DNA of 64,000 bases from the NCBI RefSeq assembly GCF_016917755.1, contig NZ_CP070326.1, positions 6,634,001-6,698,000 on the forward strand. The letters are read 5' to 3'. Source of the DNA: Streptomyces noursei (GTDB taxonomy: Bacteria > Actinomycetota > Actinomycetes > Streptomycetales > Streptomycetaceae). Of the stretch, positions 9,013 to 16,662 are shown in pieces. The first letter of the stretch is position 1. Each line of letters starts with the position of its first letter. Under the pieces are notes generated by a model. That model made no database searches, was not told the DNA's origin, and saw nothing but the letters and a program-made list of their open reading frames with translations. The position numbers and the translations under genes were made by a program.

Positions 9013-9110
9013 GGGTGCTCCTTCTGCGTTTCGTCACGCACTGTTCGCCCGCCGCGCGATCGTGTCACGCGGAGTGTCCGCCAGGCGTGTCCGGATACTG
9101 CCGGAGAATT

Positions 9111-9665
9111 TTATGCGGGATGCGCCCACTTCTTGAGCTCGGCCTTGCTGTCGAATGCCGCGACGTTCTTGTCCAGCGGCGAATCGGTGTACTGGTGGAG
9201 CCGCCATTTCGCCTTGATCCGCGGATGCCCGGCGGTGACGTAGTCGGCGATCCACAGTCCGTCCGCGGCATACGACGTGGTGTCGCGGTTCAGCCAGAAA
9301 TCGCGGTTGCAGTAGAGCAGCACGCGGTGGGTGGGCCGCAGTTTCTTGACCTCCAGCAGGAACTGGTCCTTCTGGGCGTTGCTGGCGTAGGTGCCGGAGC
9401 CGGTGGTCTCCCAGTCGGCGGCCAGGAGGTCACCCTGGACCGACGCGCATTTCTCCACGAAATAGCGGGCCTGGGCGGCGATGTTCCCCGGCCACAGGAA
9501 GTGGTAGAAGCCGACCACGGCACCCGCCTCCCGGGCCCGCGCCGCCTGTGCCGACTGGTGCGGGTTCACATAGGAACGGCCCTCGGTGGCCTTGATGAGA
9601 ACGAAGTCCAATCCCTTGGCGGAATATCCGGTGTTGTAGGAGCTGACATCTACGCCGTGCAGCAT
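9111..9665 (-). CDS. GH25 lysozyme-like muramidase without signal peptide
   Basis: Hydrolyses the MurNAc-GlcNAc bond of peptidoglycan (glycoside hydrolase family 25). The 184 residues are the catalytic barrel alone: GVDVSSYN at the start with the conserved Asp, LIKATEG, GFYHFLWPGN, AADWETTG with the catalytic Glu, YCNRDFW and the C-terminal WRLHQY strand. The ATG at 9665 is right at the domain edge, and no signal peptide, membrane anchor or wall-binding repeats are visible. An endolysin-like enzyme or non-classical export would explain this, but no holin or phage genes flank it. Confidence 0.88.
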   Translation of the reverse strand: MLHGVDVSSYNTGYSAKGLDFVLIKATEGRSYVNPHQSAQAARAREAGAVVGFYHFLWPGNIAAQARYFVEKCASVQGDLLAADWETTGSGTYASNAQKDQFLLEVKKLRPTHRVLLYCNRDFWLNRDTTSYAADGLWIADYVTAGHPRIKAKWRLHQYTDSPLDKNVAAFDSKAELKKWAHPA

Positions 9666-9881
9666 GAGCGGCCTCCTGCCCGTCGGACTTGCGGAATGCG
9701 AAGCGTCATCTGCTCGAAGCGGCTGCCGCCCCCTCAGCAGTTCAGCATGTTCACGATCGGAGACGCCAGATCGCCGCGCCGAAGTTCCCTATGGAATAGG
9801 CGAGTTGAGTAACGCGCGACGCGCATGGGGCGGGTGGTGCGGGTGGGGTTGCGGCCGTCGGCCCGCCCGCGGCCGGCCGTT

Positions 9882-11129
9882 TCAGGCCCGCCCGGCCCGC
9901 CGGGGCAGCGTCCGCGCCCGGGACCGGGCCAGGCCCAGCGCCCGGCGCACGGACCGGGAACGGCGGGTGGCCCGCAGCTCCTCGACGAGCACCCGGTAGC
10001 GCTCGGCGAGCGGCTCCGGTCCGTGCCGGCGGGCGCTCTCCCGCGCGGCGGCGCCCATCGCCCGACGGTGCTCCGGGTCCCCGACCAGGTCCAGCAGCGC
10101 ACCGGCCAGCGCCCGCCCGTCGTCGCACGGCACCAGCAGTCCGCCCCCGCCGCCCTGGATCAGCTCGGTGGGGCCCGGCGGCCGGCCGGTGCCGACGACC
10201 GGGACGCCGCGCCGCATCGCCTCGACCAGGGCCGGACCGGACGCCTCGGTGTCCGAGGCGGAGGCGGCGATCGAGGCCCCGGCGAACTCCGCCCCGTCCG
10301 GCGTCCGCGGCCCGGCCAGCTCGGCCCGGCCGGCCAGCCCCAGGCCGTCGATCAGGTTCCGCAGCCGGGCGCGCTCCGGGCCCTCGCCGTGGATCCGCAG
10401 CCGCCAGTCGGGGTCCTTGGCGCAGACCGCGGAGAACGCCGCCAGCAGGAGGTCGAAGCGCTCGCCGGGGACCAGCCGGCCGGCCGCCACGATGATCCGC
10501 GTGCGGCCGTCCGCGTCCGCGTCCGCGTCCGCGTCGGCGTCGGTGTCGGCGTCCGGCGCGGGGACGACGGCCGGCACCGCCAGCACCCGCACCCCGGGCA
10601 GCGGCAGCCCCGCCCGCCAACGGGCCGCCTCCGCCTCGGTGGTGGCCACCAGTGCGTCCAACGCCCGGTAGGGGCGGGCGAGTTCGGCCCGCAGCAGGCC
10701 GCTGTGCGTGTCGTACCGCAGCGGCTCCTGGGCGATCCGCAGGGCCTGCCGGGGGCCGAAGCGGGCCAGGTAGACATTGACGCCGCTGCGGGTTCCGATG
10801 ACCACGTCCGCGTCGCAGCCGCGCAGGAACTCCGCGGCCCGCAGATCGGTCAGCAGGCTGTACTGGTGGTGGTGCCGGTCGGCGATCGGGACGTCCGCCG
10901 CCGGCTCGCCGAACAGCGGGTGCGCCATGTCGTCGCTGCCCACCCGGGTGTCCACCAGCGGCACCAGCCGCACCCGGGGGTCCACCGCGCACCGCGGGAC
11001 CTCCCGGTGCCGCAGCATCGAGACCAGCTCCACGTCGTGGTGATCGGCGAGCGCGGCGGCGAGCGCGAGCGTGCCGCGCAGGGTGGCGCCGACGGCATAC
11101 GCGTTGTGCAGCAGGAGCGTGATCTTCAT
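9882..11129 (-). CDS. GT4 family glycosyltransferase with an (Asp-Ala) repeat linker
   Basis: GT-B fold glycosyltransferase (family 4), likely acting on an envelope or secondary-metabolite glycan; donor and acceptor are unknown. The 415-residue protein starts MKITLLLHNAYAVGATLRGT, with a C-terminal donor domain including IIVAAGRLVPGERFDLLL, RLRIHGEGPER and SGPALVEAMRRGVPVV (EX7E region). Between the halves lies a run of alternating Asp and Ala (about residues 193-207) encoded by hexanucleotide repeats. A basic C-terminal tail rich in Arg follows. It is divergent from the two-component genes at 11381. Confidence 0.85.
   Translation of the reverse strand: MKITLLLHNAYAVGATLRGTLALAAALADHHDVELVSMLRHREVPRCAVDPRVRLVPLVDTRVGSDDMAHPLFGEPAADVPIADRHHHQYSLLTDLRAAEFLRGCDADVVIGTRSGVNVYLARFGPRQALRIAQEPLRYDTHSGLLRAELARPYRALDALVATTEAEAARWRAGLPLPGVRVLAVPAVVPAPDADTDADADADADADGRTRIIVAAGRLVPGERFDLLLAAFSAVCAKDPDWRLRIHGEGPERARLRNLIDGLGLAGRAELAGPRTPDGAEFAGASIAASASDTEASGPALVEAMRRGVPVVGTGRPPGPTELIQGGGGGLLVPCDDGRALAGALLDLVGDPEHRRAMGAAARESARRHGPEPLAERYRVLVEELRATRRSRSVRRALGLARSRARTLPRRAGRA
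10508..10553. repeat. Hexanucleotide tandem repeat (GTCCGC) inside the glycosyltransferase gene
   Basis: About five copies of GTCCGC followed by degenerate GTCGGC/GTCGGT copies lie in the coding frame of the GT4 gene. On the coding strand each unit encodes Asp-Ala. Because the unit is 6 bp, copy-number change keeps the frame and only alters the length of the inter-domain linker. Confidence 0.9.
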
Positions 11130-11380
11130 GCGCCGTCTTCCGGTGGTGCGCTGTTTCCGGGGGTCGCGCCCGGGGGGGGCCGTACCCGGGGCGCCGGGCC
11201 GTGCGGGTGACCGGCCGGGCCGGTCCCGCGGCCGGTCCCCGCGGGTGGCCCGTCCGGCACCGGCCACCGTGGCGGGACCGGGTAAGCCCCGGGCGTGTCC
11301 CGGGTGAGAGAGCGGTAAGAAACCGCCCGGCGGCCCGACCGCCCGTCGGTCCTCACAGGGGCCCTTGGCAGACTTGCCGG

Positions 11381-12127
11381 GTGACCCACTCCGTGCTGCT
11401 CGCCGAGGACGACCGCCCCATCCGCACCGCGCTGGAGCGCGCCCTGACCCTGGAGGGGTACCGGGTCACCGCCGTCGCCGACGGCATCCAGGCGCTGGCC
11501 GCCGCCCACCGCGAGCGGCCGGACGTGATCCTGCTCGATGTGATGATGCCGGGGATCGACGGCCTCCAGGTCTGCCAGGTGCTGCGCGCCGAACAGGACC
11601 GCACCCCGGTCCTGATGCTGACCGCCCGGGTCGAGACCGCCGACCGGATCGCCGGCCTGGACGCCGGGGCCGACGACTACGTCGTCAAGCCCTTCGAGGT
11701 CGAGGAGGTCTTCGCCCGGATCCGGGCGCTGCTGCGGCGCACCGCGGAGCCACCGGCGCGGGCCGGCGCCGACGGCGCCTCGCCGGGCGAGCCCGGTGAG
11801 GGATACGACGCCCGGGCGGCGGAGAGCGGCGTGGTCGAGGCGGCCGACCTGCGGATCGACGGCCCCTCCCGGCGCGCCTGGCGGGGCGGGCGCGAGCTGG
11901 AGCTGACCCGCACCGAGTTCGAGCTGCTGGAGCTGCTGGTCCGCAACGCCGGCATCGTCCTGGACCACTCGACGATCTACGACCGGATATGGGGCTACGA
12001 CTTCGGACCCGGCTCCAAGAACCTCGCGGTCTACGTCGGCTATCTGCGGCGGAAGGTCGACGTGCCGGGCAGCCGGCCGCTGATCCACACGGTGCGCGGC
12101 GTCGGTTACGTCCTCCGGGAGGACTGA
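11381..12127 (+). CDS. OmpR/PhoB-family response regulator
   Basis: DNA-binding response regulator of a two-component system. The 248 residues comprise a receiver domain with phospho-acceptor Asp53 in LLDVMMPGIDG, the acidic pair ED at 9-10, and Lys103 in VVKPFE, then a linker rich in Gly/Glu and an OmpR winged helix ending with GSKNLAVYVGYLRRKVD and IHTVRGVGYVLRED. The GTG at 11381 gives the standard family N-terminus (THSVLLAEDD). The kinase gene begins one base after the stop, so the two are co-transcribed. The signal and regulon are not visible. Confidence 0.93.
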   Translation: MTHSVLLAEDDRPIRTALERALTLEGYRVTAVADGIQALAAAHRERPDVILLDVMMPGIDGLQVCQVLRAEQDRTPVLMLTARVETADRIAGLDAGADDYVVKPFEVEEVFARIRALLRRTAEPPARAGADGASPGEPGEGYDARAAESGVVEAADLRIDGPSRRAWRGGRELELTRTEFELLELLVRNAGIVLDHSTIYDRIWGYDFGPGSKNLAVYVGYLRRKVDVPGSRPLIHTVRGVGYVLRED

Positions 12128-12128
12128 C

Positions 12129-13628
12129 GTGCCCGGGCGCCGTGGCCTGCTCGCCCGGCTGCCGGTGGCCCGGTGGGCCGCACGGTGGCTGCCGGCCCGG
12201 CTGTGCGCCCGTACACCGGCCAGTCTGCGCACCTCCTTCGCGCTGGCCTTCGCCGCCGGCGCCGCCGGGGTGACCGTCCTGGTCGGCTTCCTCAGCTACG
12301 ACTCGGCCGCCCGGCTGGTGCGGCTGGACGAGAAGTCGGTCTTCACCGAGGTCGTCCGGGACCTGCGGGCCCAGGTGCGGGAGCGTCCGTACTCCCCGGG
12401 CGACTACACCGCCGTCCCCGACCCCGGTGGGCCGCGAGACGAACTGGCCGGCGCCACCCGCACCGACGTCCAGGTCCTGGCCGCCGGCGGGCGGATCGTC
12501 GGGGCCGGGCACCCCGCGCTGCCGGCCGGGGACCGCGAACGGCGGGTGGCCGCCCGGCGGGACGCCGGAGGCTACGAGGAGCGGGTGGTCGTCCTCGGCG
12601 ACGCGGAGTACCACATGGCCACCGTGGCGCTCGGCGGCGGGCGCGGCGCCGTCCAGGTCGCCCGGAAGCTCAGCGGCACCGAGGACCTGCTCTCCGCGCT
12701 CCAGCAGCGCACCGTGCTGCTGGCCGCCGCGGTGATCGCGCTGGCCGGCGCCGTCGGCTGGTGGCTGGCGCGCCGGATCACCGGGCGGCTGGTCCGGTTG
12801 ACCACGGCCGCCGAGAGCGTCGCCGCGCACGGCCGGGTGGACGTCGTGGTGCCGGTCGCCGGCCGGGACGAGGTGGCCCGGCTCGGCCGGGCCTTCGACG
12901 ACATGCTGGGCCGGCTGACCACCGCGGTGCGCGACCAGCAGCGGCTCGTCCAGGACGCCGGGCACGAGCTGCGCACCCCGCTGACCTCGCTGCGCACCAA
13001 CATCTCGCTGCTCAAGCGCTTCGAGGAGCTGCCGCCGGACGCCCGCGAGGAACTGCTCGCCGACCTGGCCGGCGAGGCCCGCGAACTGACCGACCTGGTC
13101 AACGAACTGGTCGCGCTGGCGGCCGGGCAGCGCGACGACGACCCGCCGTCGGACGTCCGGCTGGCCGAGGTCGCCGACCGCGCGGCGGCCGCGGCCCGCC
13201 GCCGCACCGGGCGCGAGATCATCGTGCGCGCCGCCCGCCCGGCGGTGGTCGAGGGCCGCCCGGCCGCCCTGCAGCGGGCGGTCGGCAACCTCCTGGAGAA
13301 CGCCGCGAAGTTCGACGCCGACGGCACCGCGCCCATCGAGGTCGTGGTCACCGGCGCCCGCGTCGAGGTCCTCGACCGCGGCCCGGGCATCGCCGACTGC
13401 GACCTCACCCGGGTCTTCGACCGCTTCTACCGCGCCCCGGCCGCCCGCGGCCTGCCCGGCTCCGGGCTGGGCCTGGCCATCGTGCGGGAGGTCGCGGTGG
13501 CGCACGGCGGCCGGGCCTTCGCCGCCGCCCGCCCCGGCGGCGGTGCCCGGCTGGGCTTCACGGTGGGCGACGACGACCCGGCCCGGCCGCCCCACGGAAC
13601 GGCCGAGGACGCCGGCGGGGCGGTATGA
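12129..13628 (+). CDS. Sensor histidine kinase (HAMP, HisKA, HATPase_c)
   Basis: Membrane sensor kinase paired with the response regulator immediately upstream. The 499 residues show TM1 (about 35-57), an extracytoplasmic sensor of about 140 residues, TM2 (about 195-215), a HAMP linker, and a HisKA H-box DAGHELRTPLTSLRTN with His279. The ATPase domain has the N-box NLLENAAKFD, G1 DRGPGI and G2 GSGLGLAIV. All catalytic boxes are intact. The short extracytoplasmic domain has no recognisable ligand fold. The gene converges with the M56 peptidase gene, leaving 33 bp. Confidence 0.93.
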   Translation: MPGRRGLLARLPVARWAARWLPARLCARTPASLRTSFALAFAAGAAGVTVLVGFLSYDSAARLVRLDEKSVFTEVVRDLRAQVRERPYSPGDYTAVPDPGGPRDELAGATRTDVQVLAAGGRIVGAGHPALPAGDRERRVAARRDAGGYEERVVVLGDAEYHMATVALGGGRGAVQVARKLSGTEDLLSALQQRTVLLAAAVIALAGAVGWWLARRITGRLVRLTTAAESVAAHGRVDVVVPVAGRDEVARLGRAFDDMLGRLTTAVRDQQRLVQDAGHELRTPLTSLRTNISLLKRFEELPPDAREELLADLAGEARELTDLVNELVALAAGQRDDDPPSDVRLAEVADRAAAAARRRTGREIIVRAARPAVVEGRPAALQRAVGNLLENAAKFDADGTAPIEVVVTGARVEVLDRGPGIADCDLTRVFDRFYRAPAARGLPGSGLGLAIVREVAVAHGGRAFAAARPGGGARLGFTVGDDDPARPPHGTAEDAGGAV

Positions 13629-13661
13629 CACCCGCCGGTGCCCCGAGGAGCGCGACCCGCC

Positions 13662-14621
13662 CTAGCGGCCCGGCTGCTCCCCCTGGGCCGTCTCCACGGT
13701 CTGGTGGAGGTCGGCCGCGGCGTCCACCGCGCCCGCCGCGGAGAAGGTGACGCAGGCCAGCAGGGCGGCGGCTATCAGCCGGCGGCCACCCGGCAGGGAC
13801 CGGCCGCGCGGGCGGTCCGCCGCGCGGTCGGAGCCCAGCAGGGCGGCGACCCGGCGGGGGACCGGGCCGGTCGTGGCGGCCGGCGCGGCGCTCGGGCGGG
13901 GCGCCGCGGCGTGCGTGCGGGCGGCCAGCGCCGCGCGGCCGATGGCCCGGGCGGTGACCTGCCGGTCGCCCACCCGGGCGGCGGCGGACTCGTCGGCCCA
14001 GCGCTCCAGCGCGTACGCCAGCGGGGACCGCAGCTCGCGCAGCAGCGGGTGGCAGACCGCGGCCAGCTCGGCGGCCAGCAGGAAGAGGTGGTGGCGGCCC
14101 GCGAGGTGGGCACGCTCGTGGGCGAACAGGGCCTCGCGCTCGGCGGGCGGCAGCGCCCGCAGCATCCCCGCGGTGACCACCACCCGGCCCGGCCGGCCCG
14201 GGAGGGCGTAGGCGTCGGGCGCCGCCTCCGGCAGGACGCACAGGTCGCCGGCGAGGCCGTGGGCGTCGGCGGCGCGCCGGGCGGCGCGCAGCTCGGCGCG
14301 GTGCCGCAGGGCGCGGCGGGCGACCGCGAACGCGCAGCAGGCCAGCAGCGCCCCGGCGACCGGGGCGGCCGGGACGGCCACCACCGCGTCGCCGCCCGGC
14401 AGCGCCCGCTCCAGGTGGCCGAAGGCGGCGACCGGCGGCAGCCGCAGCGCCCCGGCGACCGTGAGCAGCCCCAGGGCCGCGGCCGTGCAGGCGGCCAGCG
14501 CGGCGGCGCAGCCCGCCAGCAGCCAGGCCGCGGCGCGCGGCGGCAGCGACGCGGCGAGCCGGCGGGCGGTCGGCACCGCCAGCAGCGGCATCACCAGCGG
14601 GAGCCAGACGGCGAAGATCAT
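13662..14621 (-). CDS. M56-family membrane metallopeptidase (BlaR1/MecR1-like)
   Basis: Probable signal-transducing peptidase that triggers loss of the BlaI-type repressor encoded just upstream. The 319 residues carry four or so membrane segments and a cytoplasmic zinc peptidase domain with HERAH (HEXXH, 168-172). BlaR1 has an additional C-terminal penicillin-binding sensor domain of about 250 residues; it is absent here, so beta-lactams are not obviously the signal. The ATG overlaps the repressor stop by 4 bp, indicating coupling. This short two-gene arrangement is common in actinomycetes. Confidence 0.85.
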   Translation of the reverse strand: MIFAVWLPLVMPLLAVPTARRLAASLPPRAAAWLLAGCAAALAACTAAALGLLTVAGALRLPPVAAFGHLERALPGGDAVVAVPAAPVAGALLACCAFAVARRALRHRAELRAARRAADAHGLAGDLCVLPEAAPDAYALPGRPGRVVVTAGMLRALPPAEREALFAHERAHLAGRHHLFLLAAELAAVCHPLLRELRSPLAYALERWADESAAARVGDRQVTARAIGRAALAARTHAAAPRPSAAPAATTGPVPRRVAALLGSDRAADRPRGRSLPGGRRLIAAALLACVTFSAAGAVDAAADLHQTVETAQGEQPGR

Positions 14622-15055
14622 GGCGTGGTCCCGGACCCGGGGTGCCGGCCGTCGACCGTGCCCGCCGCCCCCTGGGTGCCCGCCGGGTCCGCCTCGTCCA
14701 GCAGCGAGCGGAGCAGTTGCTCGTCCTCGCTGGTCAGCTCCGAGACGAAGCGGGCGAGCGCGGTGGTGCGGTCGTCCTGTTTGTCCAGCTCGCTGCGCAT
14801 CCGTCGGGCGGTCAGGCCGGCGGAGTCGTGTATCGGCGAGTAGGCGAAGCCGCGGCCGGCCCGGGAGCGGGACACCGCGCCCTTGTCGTGCAGCCGGCTG
14901 AGGATGGTGGTGACGGTCGTCCGGGCGAGCCGGCCGCCCAGTTCGCTCTGCACCTCGGCAGGGGTCAGCGGTCCGTCGGCCGCCCACAGGGCCGCCAGCA
15001 CGCTCGCCTCCAGCTCGCCGGCCGGGCGACGAGCCGCGGGTGATGTCTCCGACAT
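14618..15055 (-). CDS. BlaI/MecI/CopY-family transcriptional repressor
   Basis: Winged-helix repressor, 145 residues, functioning as a dimer on TACA/TGTA-type palindromes. The DNA-binding domain (about 10-85) shows LEASVLAALWAADGPLTPAEV and the recognition region TTVTTILSRLHDKGAVSR typical of BlaI. The C-terminal helix carries the dimerisation part. It heads the repressor-peptidase operon and lies 24 bp from two perfect inverted repeats that look like its operators. The same sites lie just before the divergent dedA gene, so it probably represses both transcripts. Confidence 0.9.
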   Translation of the reverse strand: MSETSPAARRPAGELEASVLAALWAADGPLTPAEVQSELGGRLARTTVTTILSRLHDKGAVSRSRAGRGFAYSPIHDSAGLTARRMRSELDKQDDRTTALARFVSELTSEDEQLLRSLLDEADPAGTQGAAGTVDGRHPGSGTTP

Positions 15056-15078
15056 GGAACGCCCTCCACCATTCCTTC

Positions 15079-15096
15079 GTCTACAGTTCCGTAGAC
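15079..15096. promoter_or_regulatory. Candidate BlaI-type operator 1
   Basis: Perfect inverted repeat GTCTAC-N6-GTAGAC. The half-site contains the CTAC/GTAG core of BlaI/MecI operators. It sits 24 bp upstream of the repressor start and about 76 bp upstream of dedA. Confidence 0.8.
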
Positions 15097-15097
15097 C

Positions 15098-15115
15098 GTC
15101 TACTGGGCTGTAGAC
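15098..15115. promoter_or_regulatory. Candidate BlaI-type operator 2
   Basis: Second perfect GTCTAC-N6-GTAGAC repeat, one base after operator 1, with centres 19 bp apart. That spacing would place two dimers on nearly the same DNA face. The inner arms also form GTAGAC-C-GTCTAC, so alternative occupancy is possible. Confidence 0.8.
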
Positions 15116-15171
15116 GGTCGGGTCGGCCCGCTGGGCGGACCCGGAACCCCATTATGGGAGGGGCCACCGAC

Positions 15172-15900
15172 ATGGCCGTAGCGTCCGCGGCACTGCACCT
15201 CAGCGGCACCGTCACCCAGGCGGTCAACGTCCTCGACGCCGGCTCGCTGCTCGCCGCCTTCGGCGCGCTCGGCGTCGCCGTCGTCCTGTTCGCCGAGACC
15301 GGCCTCCTGGTCGGCTTCTTCCTGCCCGGCGACTCCCTGCTGTTCACCGCCGGCCTGCTGTGCGCGCCCGGCGTCGGCGGCGCCGTCCACCTCTCGCTGC
15401 CCCAGGTCCTGCTGGCCGCGGTCGTCGGCACCCTCATCGGCTCCCAGACCGGCTACTGGATCGGCCGGCGCGGCGGTCGCGCGCTGCTCGCCCGGGGCCG
15501 TTCCCGCAAGCTCCAGGAGGGCGCCGCCCGCGCCGAGGAGTACCTGGCGCGCTACGGCCACGCCAAGGCGATCGTGCTGGCCCGCTTCGTGCCCGTCGTC
15601 CGCACCGTGCTCAACCCGCTCGCCGGCGCCCTGAACGTGCCCGGCCGCACCTTCACCCTCTGGCAGGCCACCGGTGGCCTGATCTGGACCCTCGGTCTCA
15701 CCCTCGCCGGTTACGCCCTGGGCGCCTCGGTGCCCAACGTCGACCGGTACCTGCTCCCGGTGGTCGGCCTGGTGATCCTGGTCTCGCTGGCCCCGATCGC
15801 CCTGGAAGTGCTCCGTTCCCGCAAGCGGAGCGGGTCCGGCGGGCCGGAATCGGCGCCCACCGATGGGACGGATCACGCCACCGCGCCACCGGCACCCTGA
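15172..15900 (+). CDS. DedA-family membrane protein
   Basis: Polytopic membrane protein of the DedA superfamily. Members are required for envelope homeostasis, and some have been shown to translocate undecaprenyl phosphate. The 242 residues contain the re-entrant motif ETGLLVGFFLPGDSLLF and the arginine motif ARFVPVVRTVLNPLAGAL. The ATG at 15172 follows GGAGGGG; one at 15154 is less well placed. Two PAP2 phosphatase genes follow on the same strand, which fits lipid-carrier recycling. The promoter region overlaps the BlaI-type operators. Confidence 0.9.
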   Translation: MAVASAALHLSGTVTQAVNVLDAGSLLAAFGALGVAVVLFAETGLLVGFFLPGDSLLFTAGLLCAPGVGGAVHLSLPQVLLAAVVGTLIGSQTGYWIGRRGGRALLARGRSRKLQEGAARAEEYLARYGHAKAIVLARFVPVVRTVLNPLAGALNVPGRTFTLWQATGGLIWTLGLTLAGYALGASVPNVDRYLLPVVGLVILVSLAPIALEVLRSRKRSGSGGPESAPTDGTDHATAPPAP

Positions 15901-16005
15901 ACGACCCGGCACACTTGCTGGTGCACACCGGCGGCCGGCGCACCACCACGGCCGCCCGGCACCAGCCCATGCACCGCACACCGATCCGCCAAGGAGAAAA
16001 GCCCA

Positions 16006-16662
16006 GTGACCGACCTCGCCTTCGGCGGAGCCTCGATCGACGGCGGCCTGTACACCTCTGTGACCGGCTTCGCCCAGCAGATGCCGAACTTCCTCAATTC
16101 CCTGGTCTCCTACTGGACCGACCTCGGACTGGGGGTGTTCGCGCTGCTGATGCTGGCCGGCTGGTGGCGCGCCCGACAGCGGCTCGGCGGCAGCACCCGC
16201 CGCCGACTGACCCCGGGGGAGGGGCGGCACGCGGCCCCCGTGACGATGGCGATGGCGCTGGCCGTCCCGGTCATCGTGGTCCTGGCCTACGTGGCCAACG
16301 ACGTGGTCAAGAGCTTCTTCCACGAGCAGCGCCCCTGCCAGACCCTCCATGTCGTCACCGTCGAGCCGTGCCCCGGCCTCGGCGACTGGTCCTTCCCCAG
16401 CAACCACTCGGCGATCGCCGCCTCCGCGGCCATCGCCCTGCTCCTGCTGGACCGTCGGCTCGGTGCCATCGCGGTCCCGGCCGCGCTCCTGATGGGCGCC
16501 TCCCGGGTCTGGGTCGGCGCCCACTACCCGCACGACGTCGTGGTCGGCCTGGTCGTCGGCACCCTGGTCGCCGCGGTCCTCATGCCGCTCGCCCGCCGCG
16601 CCGCACCGCTCGTCGAGCGCCTTCGGGAGACCCCGCTGCGCCCGCTGGTCGCCGCGCGGTGA
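16006..16662 (+). CDS. PAP2 phosphatase, candidate undecaprenyl-diphosphate phosphatase (BcrC-like)
   Basis: Membrane phosphatase of the PAP2 superfamily. All three motifs are intact: KSFFHEQRP (KX6RP, Lys102-Pro110), PSNH (131-134) and SRVWVGAHYPHD (SRX5HX3D, 166-177). The PSNH variant is typical of BcrC-type undecaprenyl-pyrophosphate phosphatases rather than phosphatidate phosphatases (PSGH). It has 218 residues and about five to six membrane segments. The GTG at 16006 follows AAGGAG. It lies 105 bp after dedA and overlaps the next PAP2 gene by 4 bp. Substrate is inferred. Confidence 0.87.
   Translation: MTDLAFGGASIDGGLYTSVTGFAQQMPNFLNSLVSYWTDLGLGVFALLMLAGWWRARQRLGGSTRRRLTPGEGRHAAPVTMAMALAVPVIVVLAYVANDVVKSFFHEQRPCQTLHVVTVEPCPGLGDWSFPSNHSAIAASAAIALLLLDRRLGAIAVPAALLMGASRVWVGAHYPHDVVVGLVVGTLVAAVLMPLARRAAPLVERLRETPLRPLVAAR

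Noticed and set aside
9111..9665. Prophage remnant around the GH25 muramidase
   Set aside because: Flanking genes are nadE and a glycosyltransferase; no holin, integrase, tail or att sites seen.
13662..15055. Beta-lactam resistance locus
   Set aside because: BlaI and M56 are present, but the M56 protein has no penicillin-binding sensor domain and no beta-lactamase gene is nearby.
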